Shown: positions 43,453-53,260, numbered from the stretch's first letter. The stretch is DNA of 64,000 bases from Cytobacillus sp. NCCP-133 (GCF_026011715.1 NZ_BRVM01000001.1:62001-126000); one strand, 5' to 3'. Made by a program: numbers and translations. Notes: generated from the sequence alone by a model not told the origin.

Positions 43453-44256
43453 CTACTCCATAATATTTTCAAGCCCGTATACAAGAGTGTCAATTTTCAA
43501 GACGGTATCCACCGCAAGTTTCACACCTGACATGAAAGAAGCACGGTTATATGAGTCATGGCGTACCGTTAGTGTTTGTCCCTCGGATCCAAACATGACT
43601 TGCTGATGGGCTATTAGTCCCGGCAATCTTACTGAGTGTATGTGCATGCCGTCAAAGTTGGCACCCCTGGCTCCAGTAACCGTTTCTTTTTCATTAGGAT
43701 GCCCTTGCTCTTTTTTCTCTCTGACGCCGGCAATCATTTCTGCTGTTTTAACTGCTGTACCAGAAGGAGCATCTAATTTTTGATCATGATGCAATTCGAT
43801 AATTTCAACATCGTTAAAGTATTTGCCTGCCATTTGTGAAAATTTCATCATTAAAACGGCACCAAGAGCAAAGTTTGGGGCAATAATGCAGCCAAGCCCT
43901 TTTTCATGGCAAAGAACCTCAAGCTCACGCAGATTTTCTTTAGTAAAACCTGTTGTACCGACAACCGGCCTAACACCGTGCTCAAGTGCCGTTTTCGTAT
44001 GGTACATTCCGACTTCGGGAGTAGTCAAATCAATCAGAACATCTGGTTTCTGTTCTTGAAAGCAGATTACTATATCTGTGTAAACCGGAATTTGGTCATC
44101 TCCTGAAAACCCATCAAAATCACGAAGATATCCCCCTCCGTTCTTATGGTCAATCACAGCAACCAATTCATATTGGCGGGTTCTTTTAACAAGCTGGACA
44201 GCCTCTCTGCCCATTCTTCCCCGCGCTCCGGCTATTGCAATTTTGACTATATCCAT
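43453..44256 (-). CDS. dapB: 4-hydroxy-tetrahydrodipicolinate reductase
   Basis: A 267-residue NAD(P)H reductase of the lysine/diaminopimelate route. The N-terminal Rossmann motif is [14 protein letters not shown]. The catalytic part has [20 protein letters not shown]. The ATG at 44256 follows GGAGAG, and the length equals B. subtilis DapB; the longer frame to 44292 is rejected. Confidence 0.96.
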   Translation of the reverse strand: MDIVKIAIAGARGRMGREAVQLVKRTRQYELVAVIDHKNGGGYLRDFDGFSGDDQIPVYTDIVICFQEQKPDVLIDLTTPEVGMYHTKTALEHGVRPVVGTTGFTKENLRELEVLCHEKGLGCIIAPNFALGAVLMMKFSQMAGKYFNDVEIIELHHDQKLDAPSGTAVKTAEMIAGVREKKEQGHPNEKETVTGARGANFDGMHIHSVRLPGLIAHQQVMFGSEGQTLTVRHDSYNRASFMSGVKLAVDTVLKIDTLVYGLENIME

Positions 44257-44270
44257 TTTATTCTCTCCTT

Positions 44271-44603
44271 CTATTCCTCGATTCTTGTCCATCTGTTTTT
44301 ATCGCGGGTATTAAATTTATTCATTACCCGATCATGTGCTTCCTGCAAATCGATATTTAAAGAATTTGCAAAGCAAATAAGAACAAAAAGCATATCCCCT
44401 AACTCTTCTTCGATCGCCTTTTCTTCTTCCGTTGATTTTTTAGGTTTTTCGCCATAATAATGGTTCACTTCCCTTGAAAGCTCCCCAAGTTCTTCTGTCA
44501 TTCTTGCAAGCATTGCCAATGGGCTGAAATATCCTTCTTTAAATTGGCTTATGTATGTATCTACTTCTGTTTGAAGCTCTGTCATTGTTTTGTTGGTTTG
44601 CAT
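44271..44603 (-). CDS. ypjD: MazG-like nucleotide pyrophosphohydrolase
   Basis: A 110-residue, all-helical NTP pyrophosphohydrolase. The magnesium-binding motifs are [14 protein letters not shown] and [13 protein letters not shown], followed by [10 protein letters not shown]. It probably cleans up non-canonical nucleotides. It matches YpjD in position upstream of dapB. Confidence 0.92.
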   Translation of the reverse strand: MQTNKTMTELQTEVDTYISQFKEGYFSPLAMLARMTEELGELSREVNHYYGEKPKKSTEEEKAIEEELGDMLFVLICFANSLNIDLQEAHDRVMNKFNTRDKNRWTRIEE

Positions 44604-44745
44604 TTATTTCACCTCAGCTTTTATAGCAGTTCAGAGTTTTTCACTTTTCATGTTAGCTAAAGCGAAGCTCCATTACAAATATTTTTAATTAAAAAGATCC
44701 CTGAAAAGCAAATTTTGTCTATTCCTATGCCTTCTTCCGATGTTA

Positions 44746-44781
44746 TTGCTCTTATAATCTGTATCTTATATAATTAGATAC
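44746..44781 (+). promoter_or_regulatory. ypjC promoter with palindrome over the -10
   Basis: TTGCTC at 44746-44751 and TATAAT at 44769-44774 are spaced by 17 bases. GTATCT (44761) and AGATAC (44776) flank the -10 element, a possible operator. Confidence 0.45.
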
Positions 44782-44819
44782 GCTTTGGATTTGAGATATT
44801 TAGGTAGCGGAGGGATAAT

Positions 44820-45692
44820 ATGCTTTTTGGATTAAAATTTAAAAATATTTTCTTTATTTTGCTGGGAGCAGCCATTTTTTCATTCGGCCTTGTTCATTTT
44901 AATATGCAAAATAATTTAGCTGAGGGAGGATTCACCGGAATCACTTTGCTGCTTTACTTTCTTTTCAAGTGGGATCCTTCCTATACGAACTTGATATTAA
45001 ATATACCTCTCTTTTTTATAGGCTGGAAGCTTTTAGGAAGAAATGTATTCCTATACACGATTATCGGAACAGTTGGGGTCTCCATTTTCTTGTGGATCTT
45101 TCAGCGCTATCAAATAGAAATGCCATTAAATGAAGACTTAACTCTTGCTGCTTTATTCGCGGGCGTATTTATTGGAATTGGCCTGGGGACAATTTTCAGG
45201 TACGGAGGAACGACTGGCGGAGTTGACATTATCGCCAGACTAACACATAAATACGCAGGAGTAAGCATGGGTAAAACAATGTTTATTTTTGATTTTTTCG
45301 TTATCGCACTTTCGCTTATCACTTATTTGAACTACCGGGAGGCTATGTATACTCTTGTCGCCGTTTTTGTCGGAGCTAAAGTGATTGATTTTATGCAAGA
45401 GGGTGCTTATGCTGCAAGAGGCGCCATGATTATTTCCGAATTAAACGGCGCAATTGCAGAAAAAATAATGAAAGAAATGGACAGGGGTGTCACTGTTTTA
45501 AAAGGGCACGGTTCTTTTACCAAAAAAGAAAGGGAAGTTCTTTATTGTGTGGTGGGAAAAAACGAAATTATCCGTTTGAAAAACGTTATTACATCCGTTG
45601 ATCCCCATGCGTTTGTTTCGGTAACAGCCGTTCACGATGTGTTAGGCGAAGGCTTTACATTAGACGAAAACAAAAAACCTGTTGAACGCTAA
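44820..45692 (+). CDS. ypjC: YitT/YpjC-family membrane protein
   Basis: A 290-residue protein with about five to six membrane helices (DUF161; e.g. FGLVHFNMQNNLAEGGFTGI and RYGGTTGGVDIIA) and a C-terminal cytoplasmic DUF2179 domain (about 205-285; GVTVLKGHGSFTKKEREVLY). The family is common in Firmicutes; transport is suspected but unproven. GGAGGG precedes the ATG. It is divergent from ypjD as in B. subtilis. Confidence 0.9.
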   Translation: MLFGLKFKNIFFILLGAAIFSFGLVHFNMQNNLAEGGFTGITLLLYFLFKWDPSYTNLILNIPLFFIGWKLLGRNVFLYTIIGTVGVSIFLWIFQRYQIEMPLNEDLTLAALFAGVFIGIGLGTIFRYGGTTGGVDIIARLTHKYAGVSMGKTMFIFDFFVIALSLITYLNYREAMYTLVAVFVGAKVIDFMQEGAYAARGAMIISELNGAIAEKIMKEMDRGVTVLKGHGSFTKKEREVLYCVVGKNEIIRLKNVITSVDPHAFVSVTAVHDVLGEGFTLDENKKPVER

Positions 45693-45821
45693 ACCTTTGA
45701 CAATTTGCTCCTCCGTTAACATGCACCAATGACTTCCGCCATTAAACAAAGGGCAGAGTCACAATAACTTTCAATAAGGCTAATTAAAAAGATATGTTCC
45801 GAAAGATCATCTTTTCCAGAA

Positions 45822-45966
45822 TTAAGAAAAACGCAAGGCGCCTTGCCCACGAAGGAACGCAGACTATGAACGTCACGTCCTGTGGCAACGTCTGCATGAC
45901 CCCCATCCTTGGGGCCTCAAGCACAAGACGAGTGGTTAGGCGCCTGGAGCTAGACAGTTATCTAAT
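45822..45966 (+). repeat. GGCGCC-flanked interspersed repeat, long copy (B)
   Basis: The same end blocks as copy A: AAGGCGCCTTG at the left, CAAGCACAAG in the core, AGGCGCCTGGAGCTAGACAGTT at the right, and TCTAA beyond. About 65 extra bases lie inside, including a GCAGAC...GTCTGC hairpin and CCCC...GGGG. It fills most of the 328-base gap between ypjC and the YugP-like gene; nothing else is seen there except a terminator. Confidence 0.8.
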
Positions 45967-45994
45967 CTCCAAAGGATATAAATTCTGATATCAC

Positions 45995-46018
45995 AAAAAA
46001 GCCGGCACAGAGCCAGCT
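45995..46018 (-). terminator. Terminator of the YugP-like gene
   Basis: On the minus strand AGCTGGC-TCTGT-GCCGGCT pairs with one G-U wobble and runs into TTTTTT. Confidence 0.8.
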
Positions 46019-46020
46019 TT

Positions 46021-46701
46021 CTACTCGGATCTTGTCATTCCAGTATAAATAAAAATTAAACGAAGCAATTCCAGCACAGCGACTGCCGCAGCAGCTACAT
46101 ATGTTAAGGCAGCTGCGTTCAAAACCTTTTTAGTCTCCCTTTCTTCATCATTTCTGATAATACCTAAGGATACTACCTGATCCATTGCCCGATTAGAGGC
46201 ATTAAACTCGACGGGCAATGTAATCACCTGGAAGACTACGGCTGCTGCCATGAAAATAATACCCAGCAGCACCATCCCGCTCATTCCTGCAAAAAAGCCG
46301 ATCATAATCAAGATCCATGAAAAATTTGAACCTAGATTTGCTACTGGCACTAATGCATGGCGAAAGCGAAGAAATGCGTAATCCTGGTGATCCTGGATGG
46401 CATGCCCTACTTCGTGGGCAGCTATGGCTGCTGCTGCCACAGAATGTCCATGATAATTCGTGGCTGATAGCCTTACTGTCTTTGAACGGGGATCGTAGTG
46501 ATCTGTTAAGTGTCCCCTGGTTTCTTCAACACCTACCTGGAACAAGCCATTTTCGTCCAAAATTTTTCGTGCCACTTCCGCCCCTCTCAGCTGGGTGGAA
46601 GAAGGAACTTTGGAGTATTTTCTGTAAGCACCCTTAACTTTCATTTGCGCCCAAAGCGGCACAATGATAATAATCGCAAAATATATGAGATATCCTCCCA
46701 T
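46021..46701 (-). CDS. yugP: YugP-type membrane zinc metallopeptidase
   Basis: A 226-residue protein with an N-terminal membrane helix, the zinc motif HEVGHAIQ near residue 105, and two or three C-terminal helices. The segment TLPVEFNASNRAMDQV carries the likely third ligand. It is the neutral zinc metallopeptidase 2 family, of unknown substrate. AGGAGG precedes the ATG at 46701. In B. subtilis yugP lies elsewhere, so this is an insertion between ypjC and ypjB. Confidence 0.88.
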   Translation of the reverse strand: MGGYLIYFAIIIIVPLWAQMKVKGAYRKYSKVPSSTQLRGAEVARKILDENGLFQVGVEETRGHLTDHYDPRSKTVRLSATNYHGHSVAAAAIAAHEVGHAIQDHQDYAFLRFRHALVPVANLGSNFSWILIMIGFFAGMSGMVLLGIIFMAAAVVFQVITLPVEFNASNRAMDQVVSLGIIRNDEERETKKVLNAAALTYVAAAAVAVLELLRLIFIYTGMTRSE

Positions 46702-46881
46702 TTTTCCACCTCCTATCTTGATGATCATGGTGTCTGCATCAGCAAAGTTTACCCTGTCAGCACTGTTTCAGGTACTATTCCTAATCATTTCCCTTATTCC
46801 CTGTCAGCAAAACGGGTATAACTTAAAACCAAGGCTGAAGCTGTGATAATTAGAAAAAGTATATGTTGAAATACTTTACAG

Positions 46882-47676
46882 TCAATCTTTTAGCTCCCTG
46901 GACCGATTCTTTTGTCTTGCCTTATCTCCCTTATATTTTCTCCATCCAACATAAGATAATGTAAGGATGATAATGCTTCCTGTCGAAATAATCACCCACC
47001 AGAGAGAAGGATCTGTTTCATCTTCTGTCATATCGTCAAATATGGTCTGCAAATCTGTTTCCAAAGCTTCGAGTTCCTGCTGACTGGCATACTGGGTTAG
47101 GACTTGAGGACGATAATGATCAATAAAATTGATCCGGGCATTCAATTTTTGAACCCTATCTGGGTCTACATCGATTTTCATGCTTGGATAAATAATTTCG
47201 TATAAAGACAAAAAAGCATTTAAATTAGAATGGAAGTTTTCGTTATTTCCGCTATATGCCGCTTCCTTAACATCCCCAAAAACAGCCATAATTGGCTTTT
47301 CCATTTCTGTCCATAGAGGCTGATAATTAGAAGAAATCGCATCCATAACCAGCCGGAATTTTGTTACATTATTCAGCCGCTCATCATGGCTCATCGCTGA
47401 ATTCACCATAGCTTGAACAGCATCGTCATGTGAAACTGTTACGATACGCAATTCATCCATTGTAAAAGGCCTTTCATTGCCGTTAACAGCAATGAATCGA
47501 TCAGAAAAATACTCCAGAAGCTTCTTTGCATCCTCGTACCGATGAAGCTTAACCATTTGCAGTGCTTCATCAGATAACTGGTCCAACTTATCTATGTGTG
47601 AGGTCTTATCTGCAAACCCTTGTCCAGGCAATAACATGAAAATAAAAACTAAGACTGCGATGAATTTTTGCCTCAT
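46882..47676 (-). CDS. ypjB: Sporulation protein YpjB
   Basis: A 264-residue protein with a signal peptide (AVLVFIFMLLPGQGFA), a helical extracytoplasmic body (DEALQMVKLHRYEDAKKLL) and a C-terminal membrane anchor (WWVIISTGSIIILTLSYV) followed by basic residues. This matches YpjB, linked to sporulation by annotation only. GGGGGGA precedes the ATG at 47676; the longer frame to 47754 is rejected. Confidence 0.85.
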   Translation of the reverse strand: MRQKFIAVLVFIFMLLPGQGFADKTSHIDKLDQLSDEALQMVKLHRYEDAKKLLEYFSDRFIAVNGNERPFTMDELRIVTVSHDDAVQAMVNSAMSHDERLNNVTKFRLVMDAISSNYQPLWTEMEKPIMAVFGDVKEAAYSGNNENFHSNLNAFLSLYEIIYPSMKIDVDPDRVQKLNARINFIDHYRPQVLTQYASQQELEALETDLQTIFDDMTEDETDPSLWWVIISTGSIIILTLSYVGWRKYKGDKARQKNRSRELKD

Positions 47677-47785
47677 TAACTTGTCCCCCCTCAAATTACT
47701 ACTAGATATGTATGAAAAGGAGGACAAGGTTAGACCAGAAATTATTTCACGCAACCCTTAATATTTACCTATTTATTTTTTCTTG

Positions 47786-48382
47786 CTAACTTGCTAAGTC
47801 CAAGCTAAACCGTTCTTTCCTCAATACTAAATAATACGCAATGCCCAAAGAAAAGATACTCAGCCAAAACGTAAAGTAGCCAATTTGAGGGGTATATAAG
47901 TTCAAAATCGGATAGCGGGGAAGCATGAAAAAAACATAATCAATCACATCATTATGGATTGTCCATATTCCCGCTGCAACTAGATGCCATGTTTTAAACC
48001 TGTAAAATGGTGCATACAAAACGCCTTGAATAGCCATAGCTCCATGAGAAAAAATCAGCATGAGAGCAGCAGGTCCCAAATCACCTGTCACCTGGTAAAC
48101 AAGCAAATTCATGACAACCGCCCAAATACCATATTTAACTAAGGTTACTATGGCCAACACTTCCATCAAAGGCCAGTTTTTACCCATCAAAAAGGCAATC
48201 AGGACAAACACAAAAAACAAGCTGGCAGTCGGACTATCCGGAACAAAGGCCAAAAATATAGGAGGTGTATCAACCAGCTGCCATTTGTACCATATATATC
48301 CGTAAATTGTGCCAGCTGTGTTAATAATCAGCAAGAGCACTAACACCGCTCTGTTTCCTAACAAAGGATAAATCCACTTCAT
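47786..48382 (-). CDS. ypjA: YpjA (DUF1405) membrane protein
   Basis: A 198-residue protein with about six membrane helices and conserved aromatics (YIWYKWQL, HNDVIDYVFFMLPRYPIL). It fits DUF1405/YpjA; function unknown. AGAGGAAG precedes the ATG at 48382. It lies directly downstream of the qcr genes as in B. subtilis, separated by a terminator. Confidence 0.88.
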   Translation of the reverse strand: MKWIYPLLGNRAVLVLLLIINTAGTIYGYIWYKWQLVDTPPIFLAFVPDSPTASLFFVFVLIAFLMGKNWPLMEVLAIVTLVKYGIWAVVMNLLVYQVTGDLGPAALMLIFSHGAMAIQGVLYAPFYRFKTWHLVAAGIWTIHNDVIDYVFFMLPRYPILNLYTPQIGYFTFWLSIFSLGIAYYLVLRKERFSLDLAS

Positions 48383-48453
48383 TTTTCTTCCTCTTCTCTG
48401 TTCATGATATTTCATTATTTTACCATAATACAACTATTATAACTATGAGGCAT

Positions 48454-48485
48454 AAAAAAGAAGCTGACAATCGTCAGCTTCTTTC
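48454..48485 (-). terminator. Terminator of qcrABC
   Basis: GAAGCTGAC-AATC-GTCAGCTTC is a perfect 9-bp stem with a T-run on the minus strand. Confidence 0.88.
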
Positions 48486-48491
48486 AATTTA

Positions 48492-49259
48492 TTATTTACT
48501 TTCAAGGCCGGAGATAAACTCAGCCAATTTTTGAAGTTCTTCATCAGTGCCTTTGAACATTCCTGCAGGCATAGCGCCTTTACCGTTCTTGGCAATTTCA
48601 GCAACTTCCTCAGGAGTTAACCCTGTATCAACTAGGGCTGGTGAACCTGCACCCCCCTGAAGATCTCCACCATGACAGGAAATACATCCGTTCGCTTCAA
48701 AAATCTTGTAACCTTCATCTTCTTTGTCAAATTCTACTTCAGCTACAATCTTACCTTGCTGTGCTGCAGCTTCCCAGTCATGATGTGCAACTGACTCCCA
48801 TGTCAAGAAAGTAATACCGGCTAATGCCAATAGCATAAATCCAGTAGCTAATGGACGCTTAGATGGACGGCGTTCAGGTCCGCGATCAATAAATGGAGCA
48901 AGCAATAAAGCTCCGAATGCTAGTCCAGGAATAATGAACGCCCCAATAGCATTATAAGGTCCTGATGCATAGCTATACTTTAGGAGCTGGTATAGGAATA
49001 AGAAATACCAGTCAGGCAGCGGAATATAAGCTGTATCACTTGGATCAGCAATTTTTTCTAATGGCGGCTGATGTGCAATTGTTAAGCTGAGGAAACCAAT
49101 AAGGAAAACAGCTCCTACCATCCATTCCTTTAATAAGAAGTTTGGCCAGAACGCTTCCGTTTTACCTGGATATTCCGAATAGTCTTTCGGGATATTCGGT
49201 TTACGTTCAGCAGGTACACGCGAGTCACCTACGAATTTCATACCTTTACCACGATGCAT
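48492..49259 (-). CDS. qcrC: Menaquinol:cytochrome c reductase cytochrome b/c subunit
   Basis: A 255-residue fusion of cytochrome b subunit IV (three membrane helices, PLPDWYFLFLYQLLKY) with a C-terminal cytochrome c domain. Covalent heme is bound at CISCH, with Met in GAMPAGMF as likely sixth ligand. The ATG at 49259 follows AGGAGG and matches B. subtilis QcrC (MHRGKGMKFVGDSR). It is the third gene of qcrABC. Confidence 0.96.
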   Translation of the reverse strand: MHRGKGMKFVGDSRVPAERKPNIPKDYSEYPGKTEAFWPNFLLKEWMVGAVFLIGFLSLTIAHQPPLEKIADPSDTAYIPLPDWYFLFLYQLLKYSYASGPYNAIGAFIIPGLAFGALLLAPFIDRGPERRPSKRPLATGFMLLALAGITFLTWESVAHHDWEAAAQQGKIVAEVEFDKEDEGYKIFEANGCISCHGGDLQGGAGSPALVDTGLTPEEVAEIAKNGKGAMPAGMFKGTDEELQKLAEFISGLESK

Positions 49260-49295
49260 TGGGCGATTTCCCCTCCTTTTTGAATATTTCGGCAA

Positions 49296-49389
49296 TGTTT
49301 CAGTTTAGAATTTTAAAATAGCATTGCTTCTCTGTCGCAAGATTTTTGATCTTGCTGCCGTCTGAGCGGTCGCTCTGCTTTTAATCATC
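49296..49389 (-). other. Structured spacer between qcrB and qcrC
   Basis: Within 94 noncoding bases, GCAAGATC and a TTTTTGATCTTGC-like inverted copy form a hairpin near 49345, and AGCGGTCGCT is nearly palindromic. It may tune mRNA stability or subunit ratio. Confidence 0.35.
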
Positions 49390-50064
49390 CTACAATGGCC
49401 CGGAAATACCTTGTTTACGGATCATAATAAAGTGAGCAGCCATTAACCCGAACAGTGCAGCCGGAAGGAAGAATACATGGATCGCAAAGAAACGGGTAAT
49501 AGTTTGTGCGCCGACAATATCAGAATCTCCGGCAATAAGTATTTTCAGATATTCTCCAATCAATGGAGTAGATTCTACAATCTGGATTGTTACCTTTGAT
49601 GCGAAAAGAGCTTTCATATCCCAAGGCAATAAGTAACCAGTCAGTCCAAGTGCCAGCATAATAAAGAAAATTAGCACTCCAACAATCCAGTTTAATTCAC
49701 GGGGCTTCTTATAAGCTCCCTGGAAGAAAACACGTAACGTATGTAGGAACATCATTACGATTACCAAACTCGCTCCCCAGTGATGCATTCCACGGACAAT
49801 TTGGCCGAATGCAACATGGTTTTGAAGATAATACACGGATTCCCATGCATTTTTGATATCCGGAACATAGTACATTGTCAGGAACATACCGGATAAGATT
49901 TGAATTACTGTAACGAAAAACGTCAGACCGCCAAAACAATAAACAAACGCAGAGAAATGATGCGCAGGGTTTACATGCTCAGGTACTTCATGATCTGCAA
50001 TATCCCGCCAGATGGGCGTAATATCTAAACGCTCATCTACCCAATCATAAATTTTGTTTAACAA
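49390..50064 (-). CDS. qcrB: Menaquinol:cytochrome c reductase cytochrome b subunit
   Basis: A 224-residue b6-type cytochrome with four membrane helices. Heme-ligand histidines lie in GMHHWGASLVIVMMFLHTLR and AIHVFFLPAALFGLMAAHF. It carries quinol oxidation at the Qo site with the Rieske protein. It starts three bases after qcrA. Confidence 0.97.
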   Translation of the reverse strand: MLNKIYDWVDERLDITPIWRDIADHEVPEHVNPAHHFSAFVYCFGGLTFFVTVIQILSGMFLTMYYVPDIKNAWESVYYLQNHVAFGQIVRGMHHWGASLVIVMMFLHTLRVFFQGAYKKPRELNWIVGVLIFFIMLALGLTGYLLPWDMKALFASKVTIQIVESTPLIGEYLKILIAGDSDIVGAQTITRFFAIHVFFLPAALFGLMAAHFIMIRKQGISGPL

Positions 50065-50067
50065 TGA

Positions 50068-50574
50068 TTACGCCTCCTTTCGCGGTTCAGCTTTGCCTAA
50101 ATACAAAAAGCCGTCTTTTTCTGTGTAAGGAAATACATCAAGTGCTGCAATCGGCGGTGTACCTGGAACGTTAGTCCCATCCTTTGTATAAAGGCCGCCG
50201 TGGCAAGGGCAGTAGAAATGATCAGGATTTGATTTGTCAGTATTCCAGTCAACTGTGCATCCTAAATGCTTACAAACTGGAGACAATGCCACTACCTCAC
50301 CCTTCTCATCCTTATAAACCCACGCAGTGCCGGTAACTTCGGATGTGTACCATGCATCCTGCTGTTCAAAAGTGTAATCAACCCTTGTTGGCTTTTCAGT
50401 AATTTCTGCCACTTTTTGCTTTGTTGGGATAAAATCACTCTCACCAGCTGTCTGCAATATAGGATCGACCGCAAAACGGACCATCGGCATCAGCATGCCA
50501 GCTGCCATGAAACCGCCTACACCAGTAAGTGTATAGTTTAGGAATTGACGTCTAGAAACTCGATTTTTGCTCAT
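50068..50574 (-). CDS. qcrA: Menaquinol:cytochrome c reductase Rieske iron-sulfur subunit
   Basis: A 168-residue Rieske protein. The N-terminus has a twin-arginine signal (VSRRQFLNY) with a membrane helix. The 2Fe-2S ligands are CKHLGC and CPCHGG, including the disulfide cysteines. It passes electrons from menaquinol to cytochrome c. It is the first gene of qcrABC; the 149-base upstream gap shows no clear operator. Confidence 0.97.
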   Translation of the reverse strand: MSKNRVSRRQFLNYTLTGVGGFMAAGMLMPMVRFAVDPILQTAGESDFIPTKQKVAEITEKPTRVDYTFEQQDAWYTSEVTGTAWVYKDEKGEVVALSPVCKHLGCTVDWNTDKSNPDHFYCPCHGGLYTKDGTNVPGTPPIAALDVFPYTEKDGFLYLGKAEPRKEA

Positions 50575-50723
50575 ACTTTTCCCCCCTCTATTATGAAGTT
50601 AAGTCCAACGGACAAAATTCAACACAATATAAAACTAGGACATAACAATGATATATCAATCTTTATGTAAGGTCAATATAATCCTTTGGCGAAAAATGTG
50701 AATAGAGTGACTTAAAATTCCCA

Positions 50724-51188
50724 CTATTCACTACTTTGCCATTTTTGCACAAATAAATTCAAAAGCTGCTTCACCTGATCTTCCACAATAGAATTCTTAT
50801 AGTTATTATCCATGTGCTCTAAAGGCAAGGATGGCAGCCAGATAACACCTCCCTCCAGCCGTTCTTCCAGACCTTTCCATAAGCTGTCGGCAGTAAGATG
50901 GAAAATATGCTTGAATCCTTGTTCTTTAAGCTCCTTTTCCCATTCGTTTATGACGCTGATAAGCTTGGGTTCTGGAGTTGCCTTCAAATAAGCATACCCC
51001 GGCAGCATAATCAGTCGCCCTCTAAATTGCCGTTCGAGCTGAACGCTAAGAAGAGATATAAATTCAGTCATTGCGACAGACTGTTTAATATCATCTCGGA
51101 ATGATACTGGAAGGAGCGGCATCACAACCGTATCCACATATTGTTTTTCTTTCAGGAACATATCAATGTCCTGGGAAATCCATTTCAT
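50724..51188 (-). CDS. ypiF: YpiF (DUF2487) protein
   Basis: A 154-residue soluble protein of the DUF2487 family, upstream of qcrA as in B. subtilis: MKWISQDIDMFLKEKQYVDT and GRLIMLPGYAYLKA are conserved-looking blocks. No membrane segment or motif of known catalysis. Function unknown. Confidence 0.85.
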   Translation of the reverse strand: MKWISQDIDMFLKEKQYVDTVVMPLLPVSFRDDIKQSVAMTEFISLLSVQLERQFRGRLIMLPGYAYLKATPEPKLISVINEWEKELKEQGFKHIFHLTADSLWKGLEERLEGGVIWLPSLPLEHMDNNYKNSIVEDQVKQLLNLFVQKWQSSE

Positions 51189-51301
51189 TTAATTCACTCC
51201 ATTATATAAATTTACCTATTAAATATATCACTATTCATCGAACGGCTACAAATCTGAAAATCTAAGCATGCGGTGCTGGCTCATTAACATTTGCAAAAAA
51301 A

Positions 51302-51333
51302 ATAAAAGCCCTGCTTTTGAAAAAGCAAGGCTT
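51302..51333 (-). terminator. Terminator of ypiB
   Basis: AAGCCCTGCTTTT and AAAGCAAGGCTT pair with one mismatch just after the ypiB stop. Confidence 0.75.
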
Positions 51334-51877
51334 AGATCGTTTCCAATTTATTCAGCTGCTGAGTCAGCATTCTAAAAGCTGTTTTATCTTGATTATCCAA
51401 TGCTTCATCAATTAACTCAAGAAGCTTCTCTCTTCTAAACTTCTCCAGGCTTTCAGTCAGGAATCTTTCAGCAATAAGACGGTCCTTGTCACTGATCTGC
51501 AGGCTTTTTGGCATAAATGGATTTTCTTCCATGACGGCCGCATACTGATGCGCTTTGTTCGAAGCGTGGAAATTTAATTGAATGAATATTTCTTCATCAC
51601 GGTTTAACCGGATATCATGGAACGATTTTTCAGCATCTGTAGTCATTACATTTTCTTTGTAAAAACGGAATGGAACTTCATCCACACAATGAGTAGACAT
51701 GATTAAGCCGCGCGGGCAATATTGTGCCTGCTCAACAAAATGCACTTTCTTCATCAGCTGGTCATGGCTCATCAAATAATTAAGAATCCAAACGCATTCC
51801 CTTCTTTTTAGCTGATAGTGATTTAAAAACCAGCGTATAAAATCTTTCTTCTCGTTGACAGATACAGGGGTCGCCAT
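51332..51877 (-). CDS. ypiB: YpiB, UPF0302 protein with IDEAL motif
   Basis: A 181-residue protein. Most is the UPF0302 domain ([31 protein letters not shown]). The C-terminus carries the IDEAL motif itself, [11 protein letters not shown], which is found in several Firmicute regulators as a protein-interaction helix. The exact role is unknown. GAGGGAATC precedes the ATG. ypiA lies just upstream. Confidence 0.9.
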   Translation of the reverse strand: MATPVSVNEKKDFIRWFLNHYQLKRRECVWILNYLMSHDQLMKKVHFVEQAQYCPRGLIMSTHCVDEVPFRFYKENVMTTDAEKSFHDIRLNRDEEIFIQLNFHASNKAHQYAAVMEENPFMPKSLQISDKDRLIAERFLTESLEKFRREKLLELIDEALDNQDKTAFRMLTQQLNKLETI

Positions 51878-51972
51878 TTTTGATTCCCTCCTCTGCTTAC
51901 AAACTAATTTGGTCTAACTGAATCTCGAATAAGGATGTCTTTCACAGAAGCAATCTCCTGCAGCTTCCTTAA

Positions 51973-53241
51973 TTACGCAAGAAAATCATCTGTAAGTCTT
52001 TGCAGAACGTTCAAATACTCTTCATTGCCTGGTTCTAGTTTGATTAATGTATTAAAAATTTCGGCAGCCTCGTTTCTTTTTCCTTCTTCAATTAAAAAAT
52101 AACCGTAATCGGAAAGGAAATCCGGCTGCTGCTTAAAGAAAGTATATGCAAGCTGGTATTTGTTTAATGCCTCTGAATATTCTTCTTTATTTTGATAGGC
52201 AACAGCTGCATCCCACAATAACTGCGGCTCTTCTTCAATCATCTCATTCATCATATTTGCAATTTCTATGACTTCATCATATCTTTCCTGCTGAAGGAGG
52301 AGTTTATTTAGCGTAATCGCAGCCTGTATATATTCAGGATCCAGTACAAGAGCTTGTCTAAACATATCCTCAGCCTCTTTTTCATCACCATTCTTCAGGG
52401 CTAGCTTCCCTCCATAGAAGAATAACTCTTTATTGAATTCATCCTGCTTAATTCCTTCTTTAATAGTCTCCAGACCTTTTGAGGACTCTTCTTCCCGTTC
52501 GTGCGCCTTTGCAAGATACAAATATAAGGAATGATATTCAGGGTCGAGCTCCTTTAACTCGGTAAACTTTTCGATGGCTGTGCGGTTATAGCCAGCTTGC
52601 AGGGCTGTAAAAGCATAGCTGAAGAGTGTATTAATCTCTAATTTATCCTCAAGTGCTTTTTCGTAGTACGGAAGTGCTTCTTCAAAAGCGCCGCCAGCAC
52701 TAAGGACATCCGCCAGCCTTTGATTAACATTCATACCGGCTATGATTTCCTCTTTTTCTAAAACTCGTTTATAAACACGGATGGCTTCAAGAAATTTCCC
52801 CTGTTCGGCATATAGCTCTCCCAGAGCAAAATCGATAATTACCTCATCCGGCAATATAGCTTTTGCATTTAGCAGTTTTTGTTCACTTACCTCAAATAAT
52901 CCTTCCATTTGATAAAGATCAGCCAGCAGCAGCAGCGACTGCGGATAGCTTGGATCCTTCTTATTTATTCCTTCCAGGACCAGAATCGCTTCCTCCTCAT
53001 TCCCCAGATCTATATGCGTTTCAGCTAAAAGAACCAGGAGCTCACCCTCTTCAGGATAGGCTTCCAAAAGGCGTTCATACAGAGATCTTGCTTCCTCAAG
53101 GAAACCATACTGAAAGAGTTCCTCCGCAAGGAGAAACCTCTCTTCATGAGAACCGCCAATCAAAATTTGCTGGTAATTCTCCAATGCTTCTTCATGTTGA
53201 CCGTTTTCTAATAGAGTAATGATTTTATTTACTTTATCCAT
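51973..53241 (-). CDS. ypiA: YpiA, tetratricopeptide-repeat protein
   Basis: A 422-residue protein made almost entirely of TPR helical repeats (about ten; e.g. EALENYQQILIGGSHEER, DALSAGGAFEEALPYYEKAL). It is probably a scaffold; a role is not established. AAAGGA precedes the ATG at 53241 and the length equals that of B. subtilis YpiA. The longer frame to 53331 would run into the next gene and is rejected. Confidence 0.92.
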   Translation of the reverse strand: MDKVNKIITLLENGQHEEALENYQQILIGGSHEERFLLAEELFQYGFLEEARSLYERLLEAYPEEGELLVLLAETHIDLGNEEEAILVLEGINKKDPSYPQSLLLLADLYQMEGLFEVSEQKLLNAKAILPDEVIIDFALGELYAEQGKFLEAIRVYKRVLEKEEIIAGMNVNQRLADVLSAGGAFEEALPYYEKALEDKLEINTLFSYAFTALQAGYNRTAIEKFTELKELDPEYHSLYLYLAKAHEREEESSKGLETIKEGIKQDEFNKELFFYGGKLALKNGDEKEAEDMFRQALVLDPEYIQAAITLNKLLLQQERYDEVIEIANMMNEMIEEEPQLLWDAAVAYQNKEEYSEALNKYQLAYTFFKQQPDFLSDYGYFLIEEGKRNEAAEIFNTLIKLEPGNEEYLNVLQRLTDDFLA

Positions 53242-53260
53242 AATGAATTCCTTTCGAATG

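Noticed and set aside
45794-45988. 64-codon frame in the ypjC-yugP gap
   Set aside because: It is made of the interspersed repeat copy B and has no plausible ribosome binding site.
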